Of a DNA stretch of 64,000 nucleotides, positions 24,027 through 32,623 are shown piece after piece (the stretch's first letter is position 1; the number at the start of each line of letters is the position of its first letter). A program made the translations under genes and the position numbers. The DNA is from Nocardia sp. NBC_00416 (GTDB taxonomy: Bacteria > Actinomycetota > Actinomycetes > Mycobacteriales > Mycobacteriaceae): the NCBI RefSeq assembly GCF_036032445.1, contig NZ_CP107932.1, positions 5,644,501-5,708,500 of the forward strand, given 5' to 3'. The notes below the pieces were generated by a model. The model saw only the letters and a program-made list of their open reading frames with translations, did no database searches and had not been told where the DNA came from.

Positions 24027-26579
24027 TCACTTACCCAGTAGTTGCGCGCAGCGCAGCAGACCCAGATGGCTGTACGCCTGGGGATGGTTGCCCAGCGACC
24101 GTTCCGCGACGGGATCGTATTCCTCGCTGAGCAGCCCTGTCGGGCCCGCCACGTCCACCAGTTGCGCGAACAGTGCTTCCGCGTCCGATCGTTTGCCGAT
24201 CAGCAGATACGCCTCCACCAGCCAGGCGGCGCACAGGTGGAAGCCGCCTTCGCCGCCGGGCAGTCCGTCGTCGTGGTGGTAGCGGTACACCGTGGATCCG
24301 CTGCGCAGTTCCGCTTCGGTGGCCACCACTGTCGCCGCGAACCGCGGGTCGGACGGGTCGATCAGGCCACTGAGTCCGATGTGGAGGGTGGCCGCGTCCA
24401 GATCGGTGCCGTCGTAGGCCGCCGTGTAGGACTGGACCTCTTCGTTCCAGCCTTTGTTCTGCACCTCTCCGGCGATGGTTTCCCGGAGCGGCGCCCATTC
24501 GGTGTCGACCGGACGATCGAACTTCCCCGCCAGGGTGAGGGCCCGGTCCACCGTCAGCCAGCCCATCACCTTGGAGTAGACGTGGTGGCGGGGGTTGCCG
24601 CGGATTTCCCAGATGCCGTGGTCGGGTTCGGTCCAGCGGCGCTGGACGGCGGAGACCATGGCGTGCACGAGTTCCCAGTCGGCGTCGGGGAGCACCTTGC
24701 GGGGATCGGTGATGCCCTGGTTCTCGCGCGCGTGGGCCATATGGGCGATCAGGTCCACGATCGGACCGAATACGTCCAGCTGCACCTGCATGTTCGCGGC
24801 GTTGCCGACGCGTACCGGGCGCGATCCCGCGTAGCCGGGCAGCTGATCGATCACCGCTTCCGGGGGCAGAGTTTCGCCGTAGATCGTGTACAGCGGGTGC
24901 AGTCGCTCGGGGCCGGGCAGGGTTTCCAGTACCCGGTGCACCCAGTCCAGGTACTGCTCGGCCTCCGCCAGCGAGCCCAGCGAGACCAGGGCGCTGGCGG
25001 TGAGGGCGGCGTCGCGCAGCCAGCAGTAGCGGTAGTCCCAGTTGCGTACGCCGCCGATATCCTCCGGCAGCGAGGTCGTGGCCGCCGCCAGGATGGATCC
25101 CGAGGGCGCGTGCACCAGGCCGCGCAGGGTGAGCGCGGACCGCTTCATCAGATCCGGTTTGAGCGCGGGCAGGTCCAGGCTCGCCGCCCATTCCGACCAG
25201 TAGATCTCGGCGATCCGCCGACGTTCGGGCTCGAGTGTCGTGGCCGGGGTCAGATCATGTGTGCCGCAGCGCAGTTCCAGCACCACGGGCCCACCGGCCG
25301 GGTCGACGACAGCGACGGCGGAATCGTGTACGCCGTCGCTCTGGATCCGCCACTGGACGCCGGGGGAGCGCAGCACGAGCGGGTCGTTGGTGCCCCAGAC
25401 GCGCAGTCCGTCCGGTTCGACCACGATGGACACCCCGACCTGGCCGAATTCGGGACGTGGCGCGAAGGTCACCTCGGCCGGGGCGGTACCGGTGATGACG
25501 CGGGTGAGGTCGGTGCGGTCAGGGTCGACATCATGCGGGAGATAGTCGGTGACCTGCAATTTCGCCCAGCGGGTCTCGACGGTCATGGTGCCGTCGATGT
25601 ACCGCTGTGACAGCGGGAGGCCGGGGCGTTGCGGCGCCACCGAGAAGTGTCCGGCGTCGGTTCCGCCGAGTAGGTGCGCGAACACCGCGGCGGAGTCGGG
25701 TTCCGGATGGCAGAACCAGGTGACGGTGGCATCAGGGGTGAGCAGCGCCACCGACCGTGGGCTGGCCATCATGGTCAGCCGTTCGATCCGGGGGGCGCTG
25801 GCGCCGGCCAGCCAGGTGCGGCGTTCCTCGAGCAGGAAGGCCAGGGCATGAGCGACCGCTTCGGTGCTGTCCACCCGGTATTTGGCAAGAGATTCGCCCT
25901 CGCCGACCTTGATGCCGATATCGGGGCCGGCCAGCGCGCGGAACGCTTTCTCGTCGGTGACGTCGTCGCCGAAGAACACCGCCGCCGACGCGCTCTCCTG
26001 ATGTCGCACCGTGCTGAGGGCCGAACCCTTGTCCGTCGGCACCACGGCCAGTTCGATGACTGCTTTACCTTCGGTGACCTGGACGCCGACCCAGCACGCC
26101 GGGCCCTGCTGGGCCTGGAGCAGCGCGCGCCGTCCCACCTCGGGAGCGGCGTTGCGCACATGCAGTGCGACGCTGGCGGGTTTGGTCTCGACGCTGACGC
26201 CGGGATGGTCCGTGGCGATCTTGTTGAGGGCCGCCACCACTTCGCGCAGCAACTGTCGCGCGTCGTTGTCGATGGCGTGCACGAAGCCCACATCGAATTC
26301 CGAACCGTGGCTGCCGATCAGCTGAACTTCGACCGGAAGTCGCGAGAGTGCGGCGAGGTCGCGCAGCGCCCGGCCGGAGATGACCGCGGCTGTGGTGCCG
26401 GACAGGCCGGCCAGCGCGCGTAAAGCCCGTACGGATTCTCCGTGCGGGTATGCCTTGGCCGGATCGGAGACGATGGGAGCGAGTGTCCCGTCGTAGTCCG
26501 ATGCGACCAGCAGCCGAGGCACGCGCGCGACCGTCGACAGCGCTCGGCGGAGTTCCAGTGGCAGATCCTGTGCGCTCAC
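24027..26579 (-). CDS. Fused trehalose-6-phosphate phosphatase / GH15 trehalase-like protein
   Basis: 850 residues in two parts. Residues 1 to about 260 are a HAD-type trehalose-6-phosphate phosphatase (OtsB): SDYDGTLAP with the nucleophilic Asp, VISGRALRDL, and FGDDVTDEKAFRAL. From about 265 to the end is a glycoside hydrolase 15 domain of glucoamylase/trehalase type: SVALLTPDATVTWFCHPEPDS, GGVRNWDYRYCWLRDAALT with the general acid region, and LLSEEYDP near the end. Known GH15 relatives in mycobacteria hydrolyse trehalose. One chain would thus make trehalose from T6P and split it to glucose. No otsA adjoins it. Soluble; no signal peptide. Confidence 0.88.
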   Translation of the reverse strand: MSAQDLPLELRRALSTVARVPRLLVASDYDGTLAPIVSDPAKAYPHGESVRALRALAGLSGTTAAVISGRALRDLAALSRLPVEVQLIGSHGSEFDVGFVHAIDNDARQLLREVVAALNKIATDHPGVSVETKPASVALHVRNAAPEVGRRALLQAQQGPACWVGVQVTEGKAVIELAVVPTDKGSALSTVRHQESASAAVFFGDDVTDEKAFRALAGPDIGIKVGEGESLAKYRVDSTEAVAHALAFLLEERRTWLAGASAPRIERLTMMASPRSVALLTPDATVTWFCHPEPDSAAVFAHLLGGTDAGHFSVAPQRPGLPLSQRYIDGTMTVETRWAKLQVTDYLPHDVDPDRTDLTRVITGTAPAEVTFAPRPEFGQVGVSIVVEPDGLRVWGTNDPLVLRSPGVQWRIQSDGVHDSAVAVVDPAGGPVVLELRCGTHDLTPATTLEPERRRIAEIYWSEWAASLDLPALKPDLMKRSALTLRGLVHAPSGSILAAATTSLPEDIGGVRNWDYRYCWLRDAALTASALVSLGSLAEAEQYLDWVHRVLETLPGPERLHPLYTIYGETLPPEAVIDQLPGYAGSRPVRVGNAANMQVQLDVFGPIVDLIAHMAHARENQGITDPRKVLPDADWELVHAMVSAVQRRWTEPDHGIWEIRGNPRHHVYSKVMGWLTVDRALTLAGKFDRPVDTEWAPLRETIAGEVQNKGWNEEVQSYTAAYDGTDLDAATLHIGLSGLIDPSDPRFAATVVATEAELRSGSTVYRYHHDDGLPGGEGGFHLCAAWLVEAYLLIGKRSDAEALFAQLVDVAGPTGLLSEEYDPVAERSLGNHPQAYSHLGLLRCAQLLGK

Positions 26580-26765
26580 ACATCCAACCTATTGATCGGA
26601 GTTTTCGTTAAGAGGGGGCGCGCATGACAATACTGTGTCGCGATCCCTTCACCGATTCGGCGGGAAGTGCGGGCAGCTGCCCTGGGCCGACAACGGTTGC
26701 TGACCGGTCGCCACCCGGCCCTTCGCTCGTGGTCGGAGGCCATTGTCTCCGTTACTCGCCTCGCC

Positions 26766-27410
26766 TCAGGAGCGTTTGCCGAGCAGCAGGTCGACGGTCA
26801 GCTCGAGCCGTTCGGAGACATCGGTCGCGGATGCGCGCCGGGTGAGCCAGGCGACCAGGTTCGACAACCAGACATCGCTGATGACGCGGGCGATGGCGAG
26901 TTGGCGGTCGGTGGGTTCGCCGTCGTTCATGGCTCGCGCGAAGACCCGGTCCATCACTTTGCCGACTCGGTCGACCTCGGCGGCGGCCGATGCATCGGCG
27001 AACATGAATGCGCGGGTCATCGCCTCGGTGAGCAGCGGGTCGCGTTGCATCATCCGGGTGATCTGGGAGAGCAGCATGTGCATGCGCTCCTCCGGCGACT
27101 GACCGGCCAGCGGTTTGCGTTTGCCCTCGAATTGCTCGAACTCCCGGGCCAGCGCCGAAACCAGCAGATGCACCTTGGACGGGAAGTACCGGTACAGGGT
27201 GCCGACGGCGACGTCCGCGCGTTCGGCGACGGCGCGCATCTGCACCGCGTCGTAGCCGCCCTTGGAGGCGAGGGCCAGGGTTGCGTCCAGGATCCGCTTG
27301 CGCCGCTCGCGTTGCGCGGCGGAACTCAGCTCGTCCTCCCGCAGCGTGGTGACGGGCGCGGCGGTGGCCGCGTTCGAGTCGCCGGGCTGGGAACGGGAGG
27401 GGCTGGCCAT
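26766..27410 (-). CDS. kstR: KstR, TetR-family repressor of steroid catabolism
   Basis: 214 residues from the ATG at 27410, which has AAAGGA at good distance; an ATG at 27440 would add ten residues. The TetR DNA-binding domain (RRKRILDATLALASKGGYDA ... VGTLYRYFPSKVHLLVSAL) and the C-terminal half (RDPLLTEAMTRAFMFADASAA, VWLSNLVAWLTRRASATDVS) track M. tuberculosis KstR closely. KstR represses the cholesterol regulon and is released by 3-oxo-4-cholestenoyl-CoA-type inducers. It is divergent from the chsE3-type gene with a KstR box between them, so it should repress itself and the side-chain operon. Confidence 0.95.
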   Translation of the reverse strand: MASPSRSQPGDSNAATAAPVTTLREDELSSAAQRERRKRILDATLALASKGGYDAVQMRAVAERADVAVGTLYRYFPSKVHLLVSALAREFEQFEGKRKPLAGQSPEERMHMLLSQITRMMQRDPLLTEAMTRAFMFADASAAAEVDRVGKVMDRVFARAMNDGEPTDRQLAIARVISDVWLSNLVAWLTRRASATDVSERLELTVDLLLGKRS

Positions 27411-27495
27411 GGAGGGGCGTCCTTTCCGTGACGTGTTCATAGCGCGTGGAGCAGTGCGGTAGACGCATGCCTTGACTTACGCCTACCGTGGATAT

Positions 27496-27509
27496 TAGAA
27501 CATGTTCTA
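27496..27509. promoter_or_regulatory. KstR operator (kstR/chsE3 intergenic)
   Basis: TAGAACATGTTCTA is a perfect 14-bp palindrome that fits the KstR consensus TNNAACNNGTTNNA. It lies 86 bp from the kstR start and 35 bp from the start of the divergent acyl-CoA dehydrogenase gene. A GTG at 27488 in frame with that gene would place the operator inside the coding region, which argues for the GTG at 27545. Confidence 0.9.
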
Positions 27510-27544
27510 GGTGTGGGAGTCACGCCGGAAAGGCGGTATGGACT

Positions 27545-29725
27545 GTGACCATCGCCACCACTGACGAGCATAAAGCCGTTCAACAGTCGATGAGCGGGTG
27601 GGCAGCAGCGGCGCAACCGATTGCAACAATGCGGGCCGATGCGACCGACTTCTGGCGTACGTACTGGGCAACACTGACCGAACTCGGAATCTTCCACGTG
27701 GCCGTGGCAGAGGATTCGGGCGGCGCGGGCGGATCGGTCTCCGATCTGGCCGTATTCATCGAACAGGCCGCGCACGACATGGTCGGCGGACCCGTGCTCA
27801 CCACGGCGATCGCCGGGTTGGTGACCTCCGGCCGGCTGCCGGAGGAACAACCCTGCGGGGTCGCGCTGGACACGGTCGTCGCCGATGAGGCGGTGGGCGC
27901 CGGAGGTTCGGCGGTGCCGGTGCTGGACGGCGCCGGGTTGCTCAGCGGCAGCTGGGAATCGGTGCTCGGTGCCGCGCCCGGTACGGCTGTGCTGTTGCCG
28001 GTGGACACCGCGGACGGCCGGCGCTGGTGCCTGCTGGCGCCGGACGCGCCCGGACTGCAACTCGAATCGCTGGACCCCCTCGACCTGTCGACCCCGCTCG
28101 CCCGGGTGCGCTGCACCGAGGTGCGGGTGGATCCGGACGCGGTGTTCGCACCCGCGTACGCCGTGGAAGACCTGCTGGTCGCGCTGGCCGTGGCCGAGCT
28201 CGCGGGAGTGACGGGCTGGTGCCTGTCCACCGCGGTGGAGTATGCGAAGGTACGCGAACAGTTCGGGCGGCAGATCGGGTCGTTCCAGGCGGTCAAACAC
28301 ATCTGCGCCTGGATGCTGTGCCGTACCGAGCTCATCCGCTCGGTGGCCGCCGACGCCGCGGCCGCGGTGGATTCCGGCGGCGCGGAACTGCCGATCGCGG
28401 CGGCGATAGCCGCGAGTATCAGCCTGGACGCCGCCGTCGAGACCGCGAAAGACTGCATCCAGGTGCTCGGCGGGATCGGATTCACCTGGGAACACGACGC
28501 GCACCTGTACCTGCGCCGGGCGGTGGCGCTGAGCCAGCTGCTCGGTGGCGGCTCGTACTGGCGGGCCCGGGTCACCGAGCTGACCCGGGCGGGTAGGCGC
28601 CGCACCACCGGCGCCGACCGGGTCTTCGCCGACGCGGCCCTGGCCGCCGGCGATGCCGACACCGACACGGTGACCGATGAACTCGCCGCCGAGGTGGCCC
28701 GGATCGCCGCGCTGCCGGCCGCGGAGCAGCGCGGTGCGCTGGCCGCCGCCGGGCTGATCATGCCGCACTGGCCCGAGCCCTACGGCCGGGCCGCGGACCC
28801 GATGGCCGGCCTGGTGATCTCGGAGGAACTGCGTCGTGCGGGCCTGACCGTCCCCGACCTCACGATCGGCGGCTGGGCGGTACCGACCCTGCTGCAGCAC
28901 GGCACGCCCGAACAGATCGAGCGTTTCGCGTGGCCGACGCTGCGCGGCGACGTGGTGTGGTGTCAGCTGTTCAGTGAACCCGGAGCGGGTTCGGACCTGG
29001 CCGCGCTGCGGACCACCGCCGAACGTACCGACGGCGGTTGGGTGCTGCGCGGGCAGAAGGTGTGGACCTCGCTGGCCAAAGAGGCGAACTGGGCGATCTG
29101 CCTGGCCCGCACCGATCCGAGTGCGCCCAAGCACAAGGGCATCAGCTATTTCCTGGTCGATATGCGCAGCGCCGGTATCGATATCCGGCCGCTGGTGCAG
29201 ATCACCGGGGAGGCGCGCTTCAGCGAGGTCTTCCTCGACGAGGTCTTCGTCCCCGACGACTGCGTGGTCGGCGCGCTGGGCAACGGCTGGCGGATCGCCC
29301 GCGCCACGCTGTCGGCCGAACGGGTCGCGATGAGCGGCAACGGCATCGGTCCGGCGCTGGAGGAACTGATCGCCAAACTGCCGGCCACCGGGCGTGGTTC
29401 GGAACTGGTCAACGATCGGCTCGGCGGTTTCGTCGCCGACGCGATCGCCGGGCTGCTGCTGGAGCAGCGCGCGGCGGTGCGGATCCTGGCCGGCGCCGAT
29501 CCGAGCGCGCAGAGCAGTGTGCGCAAACTGGTGGGTGTGCGGCACCGTCAAGCGGTCGCCGAGTTCGCGGTACAGGTGGCCGGCCCGGCCGGTGCGCGAA
29601 CGACCGAGGACACCTCGGAATTCCTGCTCACCCGCTGTCTGTCCATCGCGGGCGGAACCGAGCAGATCCTGTTGACTGTGGCGGCCGAACGAATTCTGGG
29701 ACTACCCCGCGACGCGGCCGGTTAG
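27545..29725 (+). CDS. chsE3: Acyl-CoA dehydrogenase FadE34/ChsE3-like (two fused ACAD domains)
   Basis: 726 residues, two tandem acyl-CoA dehydrogenase modules. The first (about 1-360) has VREQFGRQIGSFQAVKH and QVLGGIGFTWEHDAH; the second (about 375-726) has FSEPGAGSDLAALR, VWTSLAKEANW and IAGGTEQILLTVAAERILG. FadE34 (Rv3573c, about 711 residues) is such a fusion and oxidises the five-carbon side chain of 3-oxo-cholenoyl-CoA in M. tuberculosis, where it is also next to kstR. The GTG at 27545 lies just beyond the KstR box. The next gene begins 26 bp downstream, so this heads the side-chain operon. Confidence 0.88.
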   Translation: MTIATTDEHKAVQQSMSGWAAAAQPIATMRADATDFWRTYWATLTELGIFHVAVAEDSGGAGGSVSDLAVFIEQAAHDMVGGPVLTTAIAGLVTSGRLPEEQPCGVALDTVVADEAVGAGGSAVPVLDGAGLLSGSWESVLGAAPGTAVLLPVDTADGRRWCLLAPDAPGLQLESLDPLDLSTPLARVRCTEVRVDPDAVFAPAYAVEDLLVALAVAELAGVTGWCLSTAVEYAKVREQFGRQIGSFQAVKHICAWMLCRTELIRSVAADAAAAVDSGGAELPIAAAIAASISLDAAVETAKDCIQVLGGIGFTWEHDAHLYLRRAVALSQLLGGGSYWRARVTELTRAGRRRTTGADRVFADAALAAGDADTDTVTDELAAEVARIAALPAAEQRGALAAAGLIMPHWPEPYGRAADPMAGLVISEELRRAGLTVPDLTIGGWAVPTLLQHGTPEQIERFAWPTLRGDVVWCQLFSEPGAGSDLAALRTTAERTDGGWVLRGQKVWTSLAKEANWAICLARTDPSAPKHKGISYFLVDMRSAGIDIRPLVQITGEARFSEVFLDEVFVPDDCVVGALGNGWRIARATLSAERVAMSGNGIGPALEELIAKLPATGRGSELVNDRLGGFVADAIAGLLLEQRAAVRILAGADPSAQSSVRKLVGVRHRQAVAEFAVQVAGPAGARTTEDTSEFLLTRCLSIAGGTEQILLTVAAERILGLPRDAAG

Positions 29726-29751
29726 TTCGTGCGACGACTGGAGAGCAGAAC

Positions 29752-30816
29752 GTGGACTTCACCCGAGACGAGGCCCAAGAGGCGGTGGCCGAGGTCGTCG
29801 TCGGACTACTGGAGCGGCAGGCGGCGCGCGACGCCGACCTGTGGCCCGAACTAGCGGCCACCGGCCTGCTGTCGGTAGCGCTACCGGAGCGGTTCGGCGG
29901 CGACGATATGGGAATCGACGCCGTATCGGTGCTGCTGACCGAACTGGCCACCGACGCCGTCGCCGCGCCCGCCCTGCCCACCCTGGGGTTCGGTGTGCTG
30001 CCCCTGCTGGGGTCGCTGCCCGAGGCGGTGGCCGCGGAGGTGTTCCCGGCGGTCGCCGAGGGCGCTGTGCTCACCGCCGCCATCAGCGAACCCGGTGCGC
30101 CGTTGACCACCGAACCCGCGACGAAGGCCGAGGTGTCCGGCGAGACTGTGCGGATCACCGGGTACAAAGTGGCGGTGCCGTGCGCGGATCAGGCGCGCTG
30201 GCTGCTGGTCAGCACGGATTCCGGCGTTGCACTGGTCGATTCGAACGCGTCGGGGCTGTCGTTGGTTCCGTCGTCGGTGTCCGGTGAGCTGGCCGAGTTC
30301 TCGGTGAAGCTGGACGGGGTCGTGGTGCCCGCCGACCGGTTGCTGCCGGACGCGGGCCCGCAGCTGCACCGGTTCGTGCTCGCCGCGATCGGCGCGGTCG
30401 CCGACGGGTTGCTCTCGGGCGCGGTCAAACTCACCGCCGCGCATGTGGGAACGCGTCGCCAGTTCAACCGGCCGCTCGCGGAGTTCCAGGCGGTGGCCCA
30501 GCAGATCGCCGACCTCTACGTAGTGTCCCGGACCTTGCATGTGGCGGCGGTAGCTTCCAATTGGGCTCTCGGGCAAGATGATTCGAGTCCGGAGCGGCAG
30601 CAGCGGATCGACGACGATCTGAATGTGCTCGCCTACACTGTGGCCGCGGAACTTCCGCGCGCCATGCAGAAATGTCACCACCTGCACGGCGGTATCGGAG
30701 TGGATGTCACGCACTCCATGCACCGCTATTACTCACAGTCCAAGGACCTCGCCCGCTGGCTGGGCGGCGCCGCGCTGCGGCTCGAACGATTGGGGGCAGG
30801 GTGTTCATCGATCTGA
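29752..30816 (+). CDS. chsE1: Acyl-CoA dehydrogenase FadE28/ChsE1-like
   Basis: 354 residues from a GTG with GGAGAG at 6-nt spacing. A short, divergent acyl-CoA dehydrogenase: AISEPGAPLTTEP at the usual EPGAGSD position, GTRRQFNRPLAEFQAVAQQI, and CHHLHGGIGVDVTHSMHRYY. ChsE1 (Rv3544c, FadE28) forms an alpha2beta2 complex with ChsE2 and dehydrogenates the three-carbon side chain of 3-oxo-4-pregnene-20-carboxyl-CoA. The order before chsE2 and the 16-bp overlap with it match the igr operon. Confidence 0.88.
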   Translation: MDFTRDEAQEAVAEVVVGLLERQAARDADLWPELAATGLLSVALPERFGGDDMGIDAVSVLLTELATDAVAAPALPTLGFGVLPLLGSLPEAVAAEVFPAVAEGAVLTAAISEPGAPLTTEPATKAEVSGETVRITGYKVAVPCADQARWLLVSTDSGVALVDSNASGLSLVPSSVSGELAEFSVKLDGVVVPADRLLPDAGPQLHRFVLAAIGAVADGLLSGAVKLTAAHVGTRRQFNRPLAEFQAVAQQIADLYVVSRTLHVAAVASNWALGQDDSSPERQQRIDDDLNVLAYTVAAELPRAMQKCHHLHGGIGVDVTHSMHRYYSQSKDLARWLGGAALRLERLGAGCSSI

Positions 30817-31970
30817 CCAGCGAACAACGCAAACTACGCGACGACCTGCGCGCCTACTTCGCCGACCTCGTCACGCCGGAGGAAGCGGCCGAGATGTCGG
30901 TCAACCGGCACGGCGACGCCTACCGCGAGGTGGTGCGCCGGATGGGCCGGGACGGCTGGCTGGGCGTCGGCTGGCCCAAGGAGTACGGCGGCCAGGGTTT
31001 CGGCCCGGTCGAACAGCAGATCTTCTTCAACGAGGCCTCCCGGGCCGACGTGCCGCTACCGCTGGTCACCCTGCTGACCGTCGGCCCCACCCTGCAGCAG
31101 TTCGGAACCCAGGAGCAGAAGGAGAAGTTCCTGCCCGGGATCCTGGCCGGCGATATCCATTTCGCCATCGGGTATTCCGAACCGGAAGCCGGCACCGATC
31201 TGGCCGCGCTGCGAACCAGCGCGGTCCAGGACGACTCGGGCGACTGGGTGGTCAACGGCCAGAAGATCTTCACCACCGGTGCGCACGAGGCCGATTACAT
31301 CTGGTTGGCGTGCCGGACCGGTTCGGTGGAGTCCCGGCATCGGGGCATCACCATCCTGATCGCCGATACGCGGGATCCGGGCTATTCGTGGACGCCGATC
31401 ATCACCGCGGACGGCGCCCACCACACCAACGCCACCTATTTCGACAGTGTCCGGGTTCCGGCGAGCATGCTGGTCGGCGAACAGGACAAGGGCTGGCGGC
31501 TGATCACCACCCAGCTCAATCACGAACGGGTCAGCCTGGGGCCGTCGGGCAAGATCGAACAGCTCTACGACAAGGTCCGCGACTGGGCCCGTCCCCGCGG
31601 CATCCTCGACGAACCCGAAGCGCAGCTCCCGCTGGGACGTATCCACGCCATGACCCGGCTCAACGAACTGCTGAACTGGCAGGTGGCGGCCACCGCGGAA
31701 GATCCGGACGTCGATCAGGCGCAGGTCATCGCCGACGCTTCCGCGACCAAGATCTTCTCGACCGAATCGTTGCAGGAGGCCGGGCGGCTCGCGGAAGAGA
31801 TCGTCGGACGCTTCGGCGACCCCGCCGATCCGGCCACGGCGGAGCTGCTGACCTGGCTGGACCGCCGAACCAAACAGAACCTGGTCGTCACCTTCGGCGG
31901 TGGCGTCAACGAGGTGATGCGCGAACTGGTCGCCTCCGCAGGCCTGAAACTGCCGCGAGTGCCGCGCTGA
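30801..31970 (+). CDS. chsE2: Acyl-CoA dehydrogenase FadE29/ChsE2-like
   Basis: 389 residues from GTG 30801, overlapping chsE1 by 16 bp. Full ACAD fold: WPKEYGGQGFGPVEQQIF, YSEPEAGTDLAALRTSA, GQKIFTTGAHEADYIWLA, and a C-terminal FGGGVNEVMRELVA. ChsE2 (Rv3543c, 387 residues) is the partner of ChsE1 in the alpha2beta2 dehydrogenase of the last side-chain beta-oxidation round. The coding frame stops at 31970, directly at the edge of the 81-bp tandem repeat array. Confidence 0.9.
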   Translation: MFIDLTSEQRKLRDDLRAYFADLVTPEEAAEMSVNRHGDAYREVVRRMGRDGWLGVGWPKEYGGQGFGPVEQQIFFNEASRADVPLPLVTLLTVGPTLQQFGTQEQKEKFLPGILAGDIHFAIGYSEPEAGTDLAALRTSAVQDDSGDWVVNGQKIFTTGAHEADYIWLACRTGSVESRHRGITILIADTRDPGYSWTPIITADGAHHTNATYFDSVRVPASMLVGEQDKGWRLITTQLNHERVSLGPSGKIEQLYDKVRDWARPRGILDEPEAQLPLGRIHAMTRLNELLNWQVAATAEDPDVDQAQVIADASATKIFSTESLQEAGRLAEEIVGRFGDPADPATAELLTWLDRRTKQNLVVTFGGGVNEVMRELVASAGLKLPRVPR

Positions 31971-32294
31971 TGCGGTCCTCCGCCTTCGCTTCGGCGTCCG
32001 CGTCCGGATGTGGAGTGTCCGGCCACAGGTTGCCTGGGGGTGTGGGCCTCGTGCGGTCCTCCGCCTTCGCTTCGGCGTCCGCGTCCGGATGTGGAGTGTC
32101 GGGCCGCAGGTTGCCTGGGGGTGTGGGCCTCGTGCGGTCCTCTGCCTTCGCTTCGGCGTCGGCGTTCGGATGTGGAGTGTCCGGCCGCAGGTTGCCTGGG
32201 AGTGTGGGCCTCGTGCGGTCCTCCGCCTTCGCTTCGGCGTCGGCGTTCGGATGTGGAGTGTCCGGCCGCAGGTTGCCTGGGGGTGTGGGCTGCG
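31971..32294. repeat. Tandem repeat array, four units of 81 bp
   Basis: Units begin with TGCGGTCCTC at 31971, 32052, 32133 and 32214, so the period is exactly 81 bp. Each holds CGCCTTCGCTTCGGCGTC, GGATGTGGAGTGTC and CAGGTTGCCTGG. Units differ by only a few bases. Because 81 is a multiple of three the frames stay open, but the resulting 27-residue repeats look like no protein and the array begins directly after the chsE2 stop codon. It sits inside the steroid side-chain operon. Confidence 0.92.
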
Positions 32295-32367
32295 TACGGA
32301 AACGTTCGGGTTACAAGGTGTCGGTCGGTGTGGGCGCCATACCTTTTCCGGATGGTCCGCATTCGTG

Positions 32368-32605
32368 GTCGGGACCCGCCCCGGTTCTGGAGCGACAGAG
32401 CGAAGGAGCGCAGCGACTGAGCGGCGGAGTGAAGAACCGGGGTCACGAGGGCCCCGACCCGCGGCGCCGTAGGCGACGCAATCCCGCACGGTCGGGACCC
32501 GCCCCGGTTCTGGAGCGACAGAGCGAGGCAGCGCAGCGACTGAGTGGCGGAGTGAAGAACCGGGGTTGACAAGGGCCCCGACCCGCCCCGCCGCAGGCGG
32601 GGCAA
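32368..32605 (+). repeat. Two dispersed palindromic repeat elements upstream of chsH2
   Basis: Copy D (about 32368-32452) and copy E (32490-32605) share GTCGGGACCCGCCCCGG, TTCTGGAGCGACAGAGCGA, GCAGCGACTGAG and GTGAAGAACCGGGGT. Copy E ends with the hairpin GCCCCGCCGCAGGCGGGGC (32587-32605) and stops 18 bp before the chsH2 GTG. Same family and same orientation to the gene as the element at mhuD (5852-5963). Confidence 0.85.
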
Positions 32606-32623
32606 GAAGATAAGGAGCAGTGC

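Noticed and set aside
27437..29551. 704-codon antisense frame over chsE3
   Set aside because: Composition is that of a third-position GC shadow (Gly/Arg/His/Gln rich) and the opposite strand encodes a clear two-domain acyl-CoA dehydrogenase.
31971..32294. Repeat array as CRISPR
   Set aside because: Units are contiguous 81-bp copies with no unique spacers between short repeats, and there are no cas genes.
30623..32569. 648-codon plus-strand frame running through chsE1 end, chsE2 and the repeats
   Set aside because: It is out of frame with the conserved chsE2 protein, and the 27-residue repeats in it come only from the 81-bp DNA repeat being a multiple of three.
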